A stretch of DNA of 32,129 bases, taken from the NCBI GenBank assembly GCA_014323765.1, contig JACONM010000012.1, positions 205,409-237,537 on the forward strand. Reading direction: 5' to 3'. This document shows, piece by piece, positions 15,233 to 24,592 of the stretch. This DNA comes from Cellvibrionales bacterium (GTDB lineage: Bacteria > Pseudomonadota > Gammaproteobacteria > Pseudomonadales > GM7GCV1). How positions within the stretch are numbered: the first letter of the stretch is position 1; each line of letters starts with the position of its first letter. The position numbers and the translations under genes were made by a program. Under the pieces are notes generated by a model. It saw only the letters and a list, made by a program, of their open reading frames with translations. It made no database searches and had not been told where the DNA came from.

Positions 15233-15994
15233 TCATTTTGCAGGGAAGCCGGCAAGCAAATTTTTGGCTACTGTATTTGCTACAGACTGCTTTCTTGAAT
15301 CGCCAACCCCCTGAACAAGCTGATTAAACCAGACCACATCGCCAGACTCCAAGTCCACTAGCGAGGAAAAACCGATCTGTGGTGTCCCCTGCACCTGATG
15401 ATTGCCTTGCGTCAATATGGCTAGCGCAATCTGTTGGGCGATTCTACCGCCGGTCGCAAAGCTATCTCTAAAGAAAACAAACAGCGCATAATCGGCCCCG
15501 GTTTCATCCTTCAAAAGCCCGGCTTTCTCTCCTAGGGTCCATTCAAACCGACCCTTTTTGGTGGGGAGCTTGTATTCCTCCGCCCCTAGCGAGTGCTCTA
15601 GTATTGACTGCCCCACTGCCTCGTGGAGTTTTACCAGCTGAACTGTATCGGAGGCCGGGTCTTTAATTCTCGACTCATAAGTGCTGGCACTGTAGCCATA
15701 TTTTGCAATCCTGGCATCGATCGCCTGCGAGATGTACTTGGCGGCATTTTCAGTCCAATCGGCTTGAGGTTCTTCCAAGCCTGAAGCACTGACCTCGGTA
15801 AGCTCCACATCCATGGGCATCATCAGAATGGCGACCTTTTCGCCCGCGGAGGATAGTTCCTCCACCTGACTGATATTTTGCGTAGTCGCGCAGCCAGTGG
15901 CGAATGCTGCAATGCAGAGAAAGACGACTTTCGCCGCGGTCGAAAACCAGCACGATGCCCCTGTCCACCGGCTAAAAAATGTGACATTTTGCAT
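15233..15994 (-). CDS. Uncharacterised lipoprotein, first gene of the M48 operon
   Basis: A 253-residue predicted lipoprotein with an unusually long signal region: Cys35 in the lipobox FATGC follows an N-terminal extension of about 20 residues before the hydrophobic core. The mature part includes KVAILMMPMDVEL near the start, TGADYALFVFFRDSFATGGR in the middle and a final SLVDLESGDVVWFNQL block. This pattern resembles CsgG/GNA1162-like outer-membrane-associated folds, but I cannot assign it firmly. AGGGGAT sits about 9 bases before the ATG at 15994, which decides the start. It is separated from the M48 gene by 31 bases and begins 58 bases after the trpS stop. Confidence 0.75.
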   Translation of the reverse strand: MQNVTFFSRWTGASCWFSTAAKVVFLCIAAFATGCATTQNISQVEELSSAGEKVAILMMPMDVELTEVSASGLEEPQADWTENAAKYISQAIDARIAKYGYSASTYESRIKDPASDTVQLVKLHEAVGQSILEHSLGAEEYKLPTKKGRFEWTLGEKAGLLKDETGADYALFVFFRDSFATGGRIAQQIALAILTQGNHQVQGTPQIGFSSLVDLESGDVVWFNQLVQGVGDSRKQSVANTVAKNLLAGFPAK

Positions 15995-16052
15995 AGCTGC
16001 TATCCCCTAAAATTAACGGCTTGCACGGCGGCATTATGGATGAAATATGGGA

Positions 16053-17063
16053 TTATGCAACCCTACACAACCCGACTGCCTTGCGTAGCTGCTGCATGAA
16101 AGGCCCCGCTTGCGCCCGAGCGCGTTGGGCACCCTGTTGCAATTTGCTTTCGATCTGCGCCGGATCTGCCAATAATTCTTGGTAGCGGGCGCGGGGGGCG
16201 GTTAGCTGAGTGTTGAGCAAGTCGAATAGCCGTTGCTTGGCTTCGCCCCAGGCGATGCCGGCGGCGAATTCGGCGCGCATGGCTTGCGTTTGTTCGGGGC
16301 TGGCAAACGCCTGCCAGATTTGGAATAGCGGTGAATCGGCGGGGTCTTTTGGCTCGCCTGGTTCTAGCAGGTTGGTTTTTATTTTATTGATGGCTTTGCG
16401 CAGCTGTTTTTCTGGCAAAAATAGCGGGATGCTGTTGTTGTAGCTTTTGCTCATTTTGCGGCCATCCAAGCCCGGTAGCACCGCCGCCCCCGCGGCGATG
16501 CGGGCCTGCGGCAACACTAGGTGGTCGCCATAAATATGGTTGAATCGCCCGGCGATGTCACGTGCCATTTCGATATGCTGAATCTGGTCGCGCCCGACCG
16601 GCACCTCGCTGGCCCGAAACAGCAGGATGTCCGCCGCCATGAGCACGGGGTAAGAAAACAGCCCCATGCTGATGCCAAAATCCGGGTCTTCGCCGCGTTG
16701 CGCATTGGCTTGCACGGCATCCTTGTAGGCATGGGCACGGTTCATCAGCCCCTTGGCCGCGCAACAGCCGAGCAGCCAGCTTAGCTCGAGGATTTCGGGG
16801 ATGTCCGACTGCCGATAGAAAATGGCGCGCTCGGTGTTCAGCCCCAGTGCCAGCCAAGCGGCGGCCACTTCGCGCACCGATTGCCGCACCCGTTGCGGGT
16901 CTTGGCATTTGATCAGCGCGTGATAGTCGGCCAGAAAATAAAAATGCCGCCCACAGCCGCCACTTTGACTGGCCGCGATGGCCGGGCGAATTGCGCCGGC
17001 GTAATTGCCTAGATGAGGGGTGCCGGTGGTGGTGATGCCGGTCAGGTGGGTGGATTCGGTCAT
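16053..17063 (-). CDS. trpS: Tryptophan-tRNA ligase TrpS
   Basis: TrpS charges tRNA-Trp with tryptophan in the cytosol. It has 336 residues (E. coli 334). The class I signatures are both present: a HIGH-equivalent TPHLGNYAG (15-23) and KMSKS (203-207, in GLDGRKMSKSYNN). Other typical blocks are SDIPEILEL, SYPVLMAADILLF and VGRDQIQHIEMARDIA. The ATG at 17063 overlaps the apeB stop as ATGA, so translation of the two genes is coupled; the longer open frame upstream lies inside apeB. The C-terminus is of normal length. Confidence 0.97.
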   Translation of the reverse strand: MTESTHLTGITTTGTPHLGNYAGAIRPAIAASQSGGCGRHFYFLADYHALIKCQDPQRVRQSVREVAAAWLALGLNTERAIFYRQSDIPEILELSWLLGCCAAKGLMNRAHAYKDAVQANAQRGEDPDFGISMGLFSYPVLMAADILLFRASEVPVGRDQIQHIEMARDIAGRFNHIYGDHLVLPQARIAAGAAVLPGLDGRKMSKSYNNSIPLFLPEKQLRKAINKIKTNLLEPGEPKDPADSPLFQIWQAFASPEQTQAMRAEFAAGIAWGEAKQRLFDLLNTQLTAPRARYQELLADPAQIESKLQQGAQRARAQAGPFMQQLRKAVGLCRVA

Positions 17064-18364
17064 GGGGCGGACTCTGCCGCGACCGCGGGCGGGGCGACGC
17101 AGTTGTAGAAAACGGTCAAGGCACGGTGCAACAGATGGGCATCGTCCGCGCCGGCGGTCTCGCGCACGCTGTGCATGCCCCACTGCGGGCAGCCGACATC
17201 GGCTGTGGCCACGCCCAGCCCGGCGGCGACCAGCGGGCCGATGGTGCTGCCGCATGCCAGATCATTGCGCGCTACAAAGGTTTGCATCGGCACCTTCGCC
17301 GCGTCGCAAAAGCGGCGAAACAGGGCACCGCTCTGGTCGCTGGTCGCGTAGCGTTGATTGGCGTTGACCTTCAGCACCGGCCCACCGTTGAGTCGCGGGG
17401 CGTGGTTGCCATCGTGTTTTTGCGGGTAATTGGGGTGCAGCGCATGCGCATTGTCCGCCGAGACCAACAGCGAGCGGGCGAGCACCCGCGGCAAAGATCC
17501 ACCAGGACAGAGACGCTCCAAAATATCGCGCAGAAAAGACCCATCCGCGCCCGTGGCAGACCGGCTGCCAACCTCTTCATGGTCGTTGCATACCAACAGC
17601 GTCGGTTGCCGCCTATCGCATGCCAGCAACGCCTGCATGCCGGCGTAGCAGCTGAGCAAATTATCCAGCCGGGCACTGGTCAGATATTCCCCGCGCACCC
17701 CGATCAGGGCGGCGGGCTGGGTGTCGTAGGCACTGATGTCCCAAGCGTGGATGCGCGATTTTGGCAGGTCCGCATGCTGCTCGCGCAGACGTTGCAACAG
17801 CAGGCTGGCGAACGGCTCGCAGTCGCTGGCCAGCACCAGATTAAGATCGCGCTGGCGATCGATGGTGCGATTTTCGTTGGCTTGGCGGTCCAGATGAATG
17901 GCGAGGCTAGGAATCTGCGCCACCGGCCGCTGAAAATCCACCAATCGACTGAATAGCTGTCCACGCTGATCTTCCAGAGTCACCCGCCCGGCCAGCGACA
18001 GGTCGCGGTCAAACCAAGGGGCGAGCAGAGCCCCGCCGTAGACCTCCACCGCCAGCTGGCGGCTGTGTGCCGAGCACAGATCGGGCAGCGGTTTGACCTT
18101 CAAACAGGGACTGTCGGTGTGCGCCCCGACCATGCGCAGGCCAGCTTCCAGATACTCTGCGCTACCGGTGTGAAAGGCGACCAGCGAGCCGCCGCGCACC
18201 ACCATATAGCTGCCGACGGGTTTCAGCGACCAAGAGTCCCGCTCGGCGAGCCGCACAAAACCGCGATCGCCAAGCCGGGCCGCCATTTGCGCGACCGCAT
18301 GATAGGGCGATGGCGAGCGGTCGAGAAAATCGAGCAGTCCCGCGTTAAACTCATCTCGTTCCAC
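17060..18364 (-). CDS. apeB: M18-family aspartyl aminopeptidase ApeB
   Basis: A cytosolic zinc aminopeptidase of family M18 that removes N-terminal, preferentially acidic, residues from peptides. The 434-residue product matches the usual family length of about 430. The dinuclear metal-site motifs are all present: GAHTDSPCLKV (first His and Asp), CNDHEEVGS (Glu pair), SADNAHALHPN (Asp) and GMHSVRE (final His). ATSDQSGALFRRFC is also typical. The start is the GTG at 18364, preceded by GGAG at a short spacing; translation then reads VERDEFNAGLLDFL, the normal N-terminus. The gene starts 95 bases from the divergent mnmC and overlaps trpS by four bases. Confidence 0.93.
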   Translation of the reverse strand: MERDEFNAGLLDFLDRSPSPYHAVAQMAARLGDRGFVRLAERDSWSLKPVGSYMVVRGGSLVAFHTGSAEYLEAGLRMVGAHTDSPCLKVKPLPDLCSAHSRQLAVEVYGGALLAPWFDRDLSLAGRVTLEDQRGQLFSRLVDFQRPVAQIPSLAIHLDRQANENRTIDRQRDLNLVLASDCEPFASLLLQRLREQHADLPKSRIHAWDISAYDTQPAALIGVRGEYLTSARLDNLLSCYAGMQALLACDRRQPTLLVCNDHEEVGSRSATGADGSFLRDILERLCPGGSLPRVLARSLLVSADNAHALHPNYPQKHDGNHAPRLNGGPVLKVNANQRYATSDQSGALFRRFCDAAKVPMQTFVARNDLACGSTIGPLVAAGLGVATADVGCPQWGMHSVRETAGADDAHLLHRALTVFYNCVAPPAVAAESAP

Positions 18365-18459
18365 TGTGCTCCGCCCTAGCCCCGTTTGGGCCCCGTTTTG
18401 CGCCGCAATAAAGGCTGCGCATTCTAACTGATTCGCCCCGCTCGCCGCCTCGATTTCCC

Positions 18460-20556
18460 GTGCCTGCTCTTGTCCGCCTGCAACCAACTGAACTCGACTG
18501 GGATGCACCGCACCTGCCGCGCTCGCGACAATACGGCGAGGGCTATTTTGGCGCGGAAGATGGCCTGGCCGAGGCCGAGCATGTCTTTTTGCGGGGCAAC
18601 GATTTGCCGCAACGCTGGCGCGCTCTGCCGCCGCAGGCACAATTCACCCTCGCCGAGACCGGCTTCGGCAGTGGCATGAACCTGTTAGCCGCCGCCCGCC
18701 TTTGGCAGCAAGTCGCACCGGTTGATGCGCGGTTGCACTTTATCAGCAGCGAGTTGCACCCAATGCACAGCGCAGACCTAGAGCGCGTCCATCGGCACTG
18801 GCCACCGCTGGCCAAGCTGGCGGCGCGATTGCGGGCCGCTTACCCGCCAATGGTGCCCGGCTGGCACCGTTTCCATCTGGATGCGCAAATTAGCGTCACT
18901 CTGATTTTTGCCGAGGTGGAAAGTGCGCTGGCGGGCCTCTGCCCCACTCTGGCAGGCGAGCTCTGGGACCATCAAAATTGGGGGCCAAACTGGGGGCCAA
19001 ATTGGGGGGTAGATGCTTGGTTTTTGGACGGCTTTGCCCCAGCGCGCAACCCCGCTATGTGGCGCGAATCCGTCTTTGCCCTGATGCGCCGCCTGAGCCG
19101 TCCGGGGGCCAGCGCAGCCACTTTTAGTTGCGCAGGGGCGGTGCGGCGTGGTCTGCAAAAATGGGGGTTTGCGACCGAAAAAGTCGCCGGTTTTGGGCGC
19201 AAGCGGCAGATGCTTCGCGCCCGTTTTGACCCCGCCGCCGCGGTCGATTTGGCAGACTGGCAACGGATCCAGGCAGGCCAGAACACCGTTTGCTGGCACT
19301 TAAGCAGCACCCGCGCGCCCGAATATCAGCAAGTGGCGATTGTCGGTGGCGGCATTGCGGGTTGCGCCACCGCGATGGCCCTGGCACGGCGCGGAATCGC
19401 GGTCAGCCTGTTTGAGGCGGGCGAGCTGGCAGGCGGCGCGTCCGGCAACCCGCAAGCGGCCCTGCATGCGCGGCTCTCGGCGGCGGGCGGCATGCTGCGC
19501 GATTTCGGTCTGCATGCGCTGAATTATGCGCTGCGTTTTTACGCCGAGTATTTGGAATCGCCGGAACAGGGGGTGCTGTGCGGGCTGATCCAGCTGCCGC
19601 GCTCGGCTGCGGATTTGGCGCAAATGGGTCGCATCGCCGAGCGGTTCCGACATGCCCCGGAGCTGGTACGCCGGCTCGATGCCGCGGCGTTGAGTGCGTT
19701 GGCCGGGCTAAAAATAGGCTCGGGCGGACTCTACTTTCCCGGCGGCGGCTGGGTGTGCGGGCCGCGCTTTTGTCGGGCGTTGCTGCACAGATCGGGGGCA
19801 CGGTTAATCGAGCACACCGCGGTGACCGCCATCGCCGCCGACTCCGACCGCTATATCTTGCGCAGCGACCGGCTTGAACTCGGCACCTTCGATGCCGTGG
19901 TGCTTTGCAATGCCATGCAGGCCCGCGCTTTGTCGCAAGCCAGCTGGTTACCGTTGCGGCCCATTCGCGGGCAGCTGAGTCGGCTGCGCGACTGCCCTGA
20001 AACCGGCGGGCTGCGCACGGTGCTGTGTCGCGATAATTATTTGTGTCCGGCGGTGGCGGGGGCGCAAACGGTGGGCGCGACCTATGCGATCGACAGCGAT
20101 AGCACGGCGGTAACCCGCGCCGATTATCGGGCCAACATGCGCGGAGTGCAGGCGTTATTGGGGTTGCCGCAGCCGCTCAACCACTCATCGCCCGACCTAT
20201 CGACCGAACACCCGCCAGAGATGGGCGACCGCGCCGCCATTCGCGCCACCGCGCCGGATTATTTGCCACTAGTGGGCGCATTGCCGGATAAGCCGTTATT
20301 TTTGCAGGAATTCGCCGCTTGGCGGAAAAATCTCAAGCAGCCCATTGCGCGGGCGCATGGCGGTTACGCCGGGCTCTATGCAAACCTGGGGCACGGTTCG
20401 CACGGCTTTGTCTACGCCCCGCTCTGCGCCGAATTGCTGGCCGCGCAGCTGGCCGGGGAGCCGCCGCCGCTCGCCGCGGAGATGCAACGGGCCCTGCACC
20501 CGGCGCGTTTTCTGGTGCGTGCTCTGGCGCGTAATGGGCCGCTATCGGTCGCTTGA
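18460..20556 (+). CDS. mnmC: Bifunctional tRNA mnm5s2U biosynthesis protein MnmC
   Basis: MnmC completes the mnm5(s2)U34 modification of tRNA: its FAD domain removes the carboxymethyl group and its methyltransferase domain adds a methyl from SAM. The 698-residue protein shows both halves. The N-terminal methyltransferase (about 1-250) has PRSRQYGEGYF, AETGFGSGMNLL and DAWFLDGFAPARNP. The C-terminal oxidoreductase (from about 287) has VAIVGGGIAGCATA, GGASGNPQAALHARL, and the end motif PLVGALPD with NLGHGSHGF. The start is GTG at 18460; no good ribosome site is visible. An insertion just before the conserved DAWFLDGF encodes WGPNWGPNWG and comes from a 12-base tandem repeat. Divergent from apeB, convergent with dcd. 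Confidence 0.95.
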   Translation: MPALVRLQPTELDWDAPHLPRSRQYGEGYFGAEDGLAEAEHVFLRGNDLPQRWRALPPQAQFTLAETGFGSGMNLLAAARLWQQVAPVDARLHFISSELHPMHSADLERVHRHWPPLAKLAARLRAAYPPMVPGWHRFHLDAQISVTLIFAEVESALAGLCPTLAGELWDHQNWGPNWGPNWGVDAWFLDGFAPARNPAMWRESVFALMRRLSRPGASAATFSCAGAVRRGLQKWGFATEKVAGFGRKRQMLRARFDPAAAVDLADWQRIQAGQNTVCWHLSSTRAPEYQQVAIVGGGIAGCATAMALARRGIAVSLFEAGELAGGASGNPQAALHARLSAAGGMLRDFGLHALNYALRFYAEYLESPEQGVLCGLIQLPRSAADLAQMGRIAERFRHAPELVRRLDAAALSALAGLKIGSGGLYFPGGGWVCGPRFCRALLHRSGARLIEHTAVTAIAADSDRYILRSDRLELGTFDAVVLCNAMQARALSQASWLPLRPIRGQLSRLRDCPETGGLRTVLCRDNYLCPAVAGAQTVGATYAIDSDSTAVTRADYRANMRGVQALLGLPQPLNHSSPDLSTEHPPEMGDRAAIRATAPDYLPLVGALPDKPLFLQEFAAWRKNLKQPIARAHGGYAGLYANLGHGSHGFVYAPLCAELLAAQLAGEPPPLAAEMQRALHPARFLVRALARNGPLSVA
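18979..19008 (+). repeat. 12-base tandem repeat inside mnmC
   Basis: TGGGGGCCAAAC (18979-18990) is followed by TGGGGGCCAAAT (18991-19002) and a partial third unit (TGGGGG from 19003). It keeps the reading frame and encodes W-G-P-N repeats just before a conserved mnmC motif, so each unit adds exactly four residues. Confidence 0.8.
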
Positions 20557-20587
20557 TCGGGCGAGATGCCACAGGATCTGGCTGCGC

Positions 20588-21154
20588 TCAAGTTTTTGGC
20601 AGCGTCACCCCCCGCTGATTTTGGTATTTGCCGCCGCGATCGGCGTAAGAGGTCTCGCACACCTCATCGGATTCAAAAAACAGCATCTGCGCCACGCCCT
20701 CGTTGGCGTAGATTTTGGCGGGCAGGGTGGTGGTGTTGGAAAATTCCAGAGTCACCTGCCCCTGCCATTCCGGTTCCAGCGGGGTGACATTGACGATGAT
20801 GCCGCAGCGGGCGTAGGTGGACTTGCCCAAACAGATGGTCAGCACCGAGCGCGGAATGCGGAAGTATTCCACGGTGCGCGCCAAAGCAAAGGAGTTTGGC
20901 GGGATGATGCAGTGGTCGCCCTTGAAGTCGACGAAGCTCTCCGGGTCGAAGTGCTTCGGGTCGATGGTGGCGGAGTTGACGTTGGTGAACACTTTGAACT
21001 CGTCCGAGCAGCGCACATCGTAGCCGTAGCTGGAGGTGCCGTAGGAGACGATCTTGGTGCCGGCCACTTCGCGGCACTGGCGGGGTTCGAAGGGGTCGAT
21101 CATTCCCGTCTCGGCGACCATGCGGCGGATCCATTTATCCGATTTGATGCTCAC
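20588..21154 (-). CDS. dcd: dCTP deaminase Dcd
   Basis: Dcd converts dCTP to dUTP and ammonia, the main source of dUMP for thymidylate in gammaproteobacteria. The 188-residue protein is full length (E. coli 193). Characteristic blocks are [36 protein letters not shown] (which contains the catalytic region ahead of TLEFSNTT) and [13 protein letters not shown] near the C-terminus. The start is GTG at 21154 with AGGAG about 8 bases upstream. It follows mrp after 20 bases and is probably the last gene of the adk-to-dcd string; convergent with mnmC. Confidence 0.97.
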   Translation of the reverse strand: MSIKSDKWIRRMVAETGMIDPFEPRQCREVAGTKIVSYGTSSYGYDVRCSDEFKVFTNVNSATIDPKHFDPESFVDFKGDHCIIPPNSFALARTVEYFRIPRSVLTICLGKSTYARCGIIVNVTPLEPEWQGQVTLEFSNTTTLPAKIYANEGVAQMLFFESDEVCETSYADRGGKYQNQRGVTLPKT

Positions 21155-21174
21155 TGGCGGCTCCTGCGCGGCGG

Positions 21175-22017
21175 CTAGTCGATGACAATTTCTGGGGTGT
21201 CCGGCTGCGCGGCGGTTATCTCGTCCAGCCGTTGCCGGCAGGCGGTGGCGATCTGCCCGTAGGCGGCGGTCAGCTCCCCGCTGGGGTCGCTAATTGGGGT
21301 CGGTGTGCCGGCATCCAGATCGGCGCGGATGCGGGAGTCGATCGGCAGGGAACCGAGCACCGGCACGGCGTACTGTTCCGCCACCCGCGCCGCGCCGCCC
21401 TGCCCGAAAATAGGCTCGGCATAGCCGCATTGGGGGCAGCGATGCACCGCCATATTTTCCACCAAACCGAGCACCGGCACCGCGACCTTGCGGAACATTT
21501 CGATACCCTTGACCGCGTCCAGCAGGGCGATTTCCTGCGGGGTGGTGACGATGATCGCCCCGTCCACCGCCGCCTTTTGCGCCAGCGTTAGCGGAATATC
21601 GCCGGTGCCCGGCGGCAGGTCCACCAGCAGGATATCCAACCCCTGCCAGAGCGTTTGCGTGAGGATTTGCGTCAGGGCACTGCTGGCCATAGGACCGCGC
21701 CAGACCATGGGGGTCGCGGCGGTGGTCAATAGCCCGATGGACATGACTTGCAAACCGTGCGCTTGCAGCGGCACCAAGCGGTTGCCGGCTTGGACCTGCG
21801 GTCGGTCGCTGATGCCCAACATGGTCGGCAAGCTGGGGCCGTAGATGTCGGCATCCAGAATGCCAATCTTCTGGCCCGCTCCCTGCAAGGCCAGGGCCAG
21901 GTTGACCGCGGTGGTGGATTTGCCCACCCCGCCCTTGCCGGAAGCCACCGCGACGATACGGCGGGCCCCGGCGATGGCCCCGGCGATGGCATTGGTGCTG
22001 GTATCGGTCGGATTCAT
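21175..22017 (-). CDS. mrp: Mrp/ApbC-type Fe-S cluster carrier ATPase
   Basis: A P-loop NTPase that carries and transfers 4Fe-4S clusters to apoproteins. It has 280 residues. The deviant Walker [10 protein letters not shown] lies at 27-35, with [10 protein letters not shown] (55-64), DLPPGTGD (133-140) and the cluster-binding CPQC (C194, C197). It lacks the N-terminal DUF59-like domain that E. coli Mrp (369 residues) carries, so it is the short form. I start at the ATG at 22017 because AAGGAA is 8 bases away from it; the GTG at 22023 would be only 2 bases from that site. It lies 12 bases after the uppP stop. Confidence 0.94.
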   Translation of the reverse strand: MNPTDTSTNAIAGAIAGARRIVAVASGKGGVGKSTTAVNLALALQGAGQKIGILDADIYGPSLPTMLGISDRPQVQAGNRLVPLQAHGLQVMSIGLLTTAATPMVWRGPMASSALTQILTQTLWQGLDILLVDLPPGTGDIPLTLAQKAAVDGAIIVTTPQEIALLDAVKGIEMFRKVAVPVLGLVENMAVHRCPQCGYAEPIFGQGGAARVAEQYAVPVLGSLPIDSRIRADLDAGTPTPISDPSGELTAAYGQIATACRQRLDEITAAQPDTPEIVID

Positions 22018-22029
22018 CCGCACGGTTCC

Positions 22030-22836
22030 TTAAACACGGTACAGCAGAATAGCAAACAGCACGGCGGCGAGCAGCCCCCGATAGACCACAAAAGGCATAA
22101 AGCCGATGCGCTCGATCAGAGCCAAGAAACCGCGGATGCACAGATAGGCCGCTACGCCCGCCACCGCAGCGGCGACCGCCAGCTGCATCCATGGTGCGGC
22201 GGGGGTTTCCAGCAGTCCGAGGGCCTTCCAACTGGTGCTGAGCAGAATGACCGGCACCGATAGCAAAAACGAAAATTGCGCCGCCGCGGTGCGCTGCAGC
22301 CCCAAAAAGAGCGCAGCGGTCATGGTCAGCCCGGAGCGCGAGGCACCGGGCACCAAAGCCAGGGCCTGTGCCATGCCGATAATCAGCACCGCCAGCCCGC
22401 CGATATTTGCCAGCGATTTGCCGCCCTTTTGCCGATCGGCCAAAGCCAACAGCAGGGCACCGGCAAGGGTGGCGGTGGCGATCACTGCCAAATTTCGCAA
22501 CCGTGACTCGATGAGGTCGCCGAATAAAAAACCCGCCAGCCCCACCGGCACAGTCGCCGCCAAGATCCCCCACGCCAGCCGCCCCGCCGGCGAGTGCCGA
22601 CCGCGCAGCGAATTCAAGCCGCTGCAAGCGAGGTCGGCCAGGCGGGTGCGGAAATACACCAACACCGCCAGCAGCGAGCCAAAATGCACCGCCACATCGA
22701 AAGCCAGCCCCTGATCCGGCCAGCCGAACAGGGCCGCCGGTAAAATGAGGTGCGCCGAGCTGGAGATGGGCAGGAATTCGGTCAGCCCCTGAATCAGGGC
22801 CAAAACCAGCACTTGCCACCAGCCGAGCGGCTCCAT
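22030..22836 (-). CDS. uppP: Undecaprenyl-diphosphatase UppP (BacA)
   Basis: UppP dephosphorylates undecaprenyl diphosphate to regenerate the lipid carrier for peptidoglycan and other surface polymers; overproduction gives bacitracin resistance. It has 268 residues and about eight membrane segments. The catalytic blocks are present: GLTEFLPISSSAHL (about 17-30, with the conserved Glu) and PGASRSG in the middle, then FSFLLSVPVI. The ATG at 22836 shares one base with the tsaB stop (TGATG), which supports this start over the longer open frame. With MupP in the same window it points to cell-wall precursor recycling, although the two genes are not linked transcriptionally. Confidence 0.95.
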   Translation of the reverse strand: MEPLGWWQVLVLALIQGLTEFLPISSSAHLILPAALFGWPDQGLAFDVAVHFGSLLAVLVYFRTRLADLACSGLNSLRGRHSPAGRLAWGILAATVPVGLAGFLFGDLIESRLRNLAVIATATLAGALLLALADRQKGGKSLANIGGLAVLIIGMAQALALVPGASRSGLTMTAALFLGLQRTAAAQFSFLLSVPVILLSTSWKALGLLETPAAPWMQLAVAAAVAGVAAYLCIRGFLALIERIGFMPFVVYRGLLAAVLFAILLYRV

Positions 22837-23552
22837 CAGCCCGCCGCCCTGCCCTGCTGTTCCAGCGTCTTCCAGGCATTGGCGCGGCGCAGGTAGACTG
22901 GCTGTGCCTCTAGGGCGGAAAAATCGCCGGGTCGCCCCGCTTGCAATAACGGTCGCGCCAATTCCAGCACCGCAGTGGCGCAAATGCTGGCCTCCGCGTC
23001 GGCATAGATCGCGTTTATCGATGCCAGTTCGGGCAACCGTAACCCGCTGCCGAGCAGGGCGGTGGCGGGCCGGGCACGGCGATCGAAATCGGCGATCGCG
23101 ACCAGTCGATCTGCGCGGCACGGTTGCGGCAGGGCATTTTCCAGACTGTATTCCCCGCAGTAAAGCTCGCCCATGCGGGCATCGAGCAATACTTCGATGC
23201 GCTGTGCGCCAGCCTGCTGGCAGGGATACCGGTGGCTTGCTGCCAAGGCTTGCAGTGAAGAGACCGGAATTAGCGGAACCTGTGCCGCAAACGCAATGCC
23301 CTGCGCGAAGCTGAAGGCGATGCGCAGGCCGGTGAAGGAGCCGGGGCCTGCTGCCACGGCCACGGCGGCCAATTTTGGGTTGTCGGTTTCATGCATGATC
23401 TGGCGATAGAGCGGCAGCAATTCGCGGGCCTGTTGCCGCGCGCCTTGTGCCGATTTTGCATGGATCGGGCCGGCATCCGTATCGGCATCCAGCGGGCCGA
23501 GAGCCACTGAGCAGGCGCGCTCCGAGCAGTCGATGGCGAAAATGTGGCTCAC
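22836..23552 (-). CDS. tsaB: tRNA threonylcarbamoyladenosine biosynthesis protein TsaB
   Basis: TsaB is the non-catalytic partner that stimulates TsaD in forming t6A37 in ANN-decoding tRNAs. The 238-residue protein has the family features: IFAIDCSERACSVAL at the N-terminus, the GPGSFTGLRIAFSFAQGIA block in the middle, PVSSLQALA, and the LLDARMGELYC strand. YLRRANAWK lies near the end. I start at GTG 23552 because it overlaps the hemH stop (GTGA) and gives the normal N-terminus; the longer open frame lies inside hemH. Linkage of tsaB to adk is known in pseudomonads; here hemH lies between them. Confidence 0.93.
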   Translation of the reverse strand: MSHIFAIDCSERACSVALGPLDADTDAGPIHAKSAQGARQQARELLPLYRQIMHETDNPKLAAVAVAAGPGSFTGLRIAFSFAQGIAFAAQVPLIPVSSLQALAASHRYPCQQAGAQRIEVLLDARMGELYCGEYSLENALPQPCRADRLVAIADFDRRARPATALLGSGLRLPELASINAIYADAEASICATAVLELARPLLQAGRPGDFSALEAQPVYLRRANAWKTLEQQGRAAG

Positions 23553-24577
23553 GAGGCGGGGGGGCGGGGCTGGCCGGGGCGTAGGATCGCATCCAGATGG
23601 GGGGCGGTGATCGCCTCCAGCATATCGATATGCGCAGTGCTGGCGTTCAGGCAGGGGATCAGGCGCAGGTCGGCGCCGCCGTGCTCGATAAAAAGATGGC
23701 GATTTTCTACCGCGATCTCTTCCAAAGTTTCTAGGCAGTCGGCGGCGAAGGCCGGGCAGAGCACATCGATGCGCTTGACCCCGGTCTGCGCCAATTCTAC
23801 CAGGGTCGCATCGGTGTAGGGCTGCAACCAAGGGGCGCGGCCGAAGCGGCTTTGGTACGTCATGCGGTAATCGCTTTCCTGCAGCCCGAGGGCCGCGGCC
23901 AGGGCCCCGGTGGTGCATTCACAGTGCCCGGCGTAGGGGTCGCCGCGGTCCACATAGGATTGCGGCACACCGTGATAGGAAAATAGCAGCAGGTCGGCGC
24001 GCCCCTGCGCCTGCCAATGGTCGCGCACCGATTGCGCGAGGGCGGCAATGTAGGCCGGGTGATGAAAATAACTGTTGATAATGTGCAGCCCCGGCAAGGC
24101 GCGGCGGCGGCAAATGTAGTGGGCGATCTGGTCGTAGACGGCACCGCTGGTGGAGCCGGAATACTGCGGGTAGAGCGGTAGCAGCAGGATGCGGCGGCAG
24201 CCCTGTTGCCAGAGTTCATCCAGAGTTTGCGCAATCGATGGGGTGCCGTAGGTCATGGCGTGGCGGACGTGCAATGCGCCGGGGCCGTGGCGGGCGGTCA
24301 GCCGCTCTTGCAACTTGGCGGCTTGTTGCTCGGTGAAGTGGCGCAGCGGCGAGCCTTGCGCCGTCCAGATGGCGCGGTAGGCGCGGGCGACCTTGGCCGG
24401 GCGCAGCGGCAGCACGAAAAGGTTCAAAATCAGCCACCAGAGCGGGCGCGGCACTTCCACCACCCGCCGGTCGCCTAAAAATTGCCGCAAAAAAGCCCGC
24501 ACCGCGGACGGGGTGCAGTCCACCGGGGTGCCGAGGTTGACCAGCACCAATGCTGCGGGTTGCGCCTGTCCGCGCAT
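23549..24577 (-). CDS. hemH: Ferrochelatase HemH
   Basis: HemH inserts Fe2+ into protoporphyrin IX, the last step of haem synthesis. It has 342 residues. Signatures are LVNLGTP (12-18), the repeated LPLYPQYSGSTSGAVYD (133-149), FSYHGVPQSYVDRGDPY with the metal-site His202, YQSRFGRAPWLQPYTD (241-256) and CPAFAADCLETLEEI with Glu283. It has no C-terminal extension. The ATG at 24577 is 15 bases after the adk stop. The end overlaps tsaB. Predicted to be peripheral on the cytoplasmic face of the inner membrane. Confidence 0.97.
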   Translation of the reverse strand: MRGQAQPAALVLVNLGTPVDCTPSAVRAFLRQFLGDRRVVEVPRPLWWLILNLFVLPLRPAKVARAYRAIWTAQGSPLRHFTEQQAAKLQERLTARHGPGALHVRHAMTYGTPSIAQTLDELWQQGCRRILLLPLYPQYSGSTSGAVYDQIAHYICRRRALPGLHIINSYFHHPAYIAALAQSVRDHWQAQGRADLLLFSYHGVPQSYVDRGDPYAGHCECTTGALAAALGLQESDYRMTYQSRFGRAPWLQPYTDATLVELAQTGVKRIDVLCPAFAADCLETLEEIAVENRHLFIEHGGADLRLIPCLNASTAHIDMLEAITAPHLDAILRPGQPRPPAS

Positions 24578-24592
24578 GGTTTTTAGCCTGCG

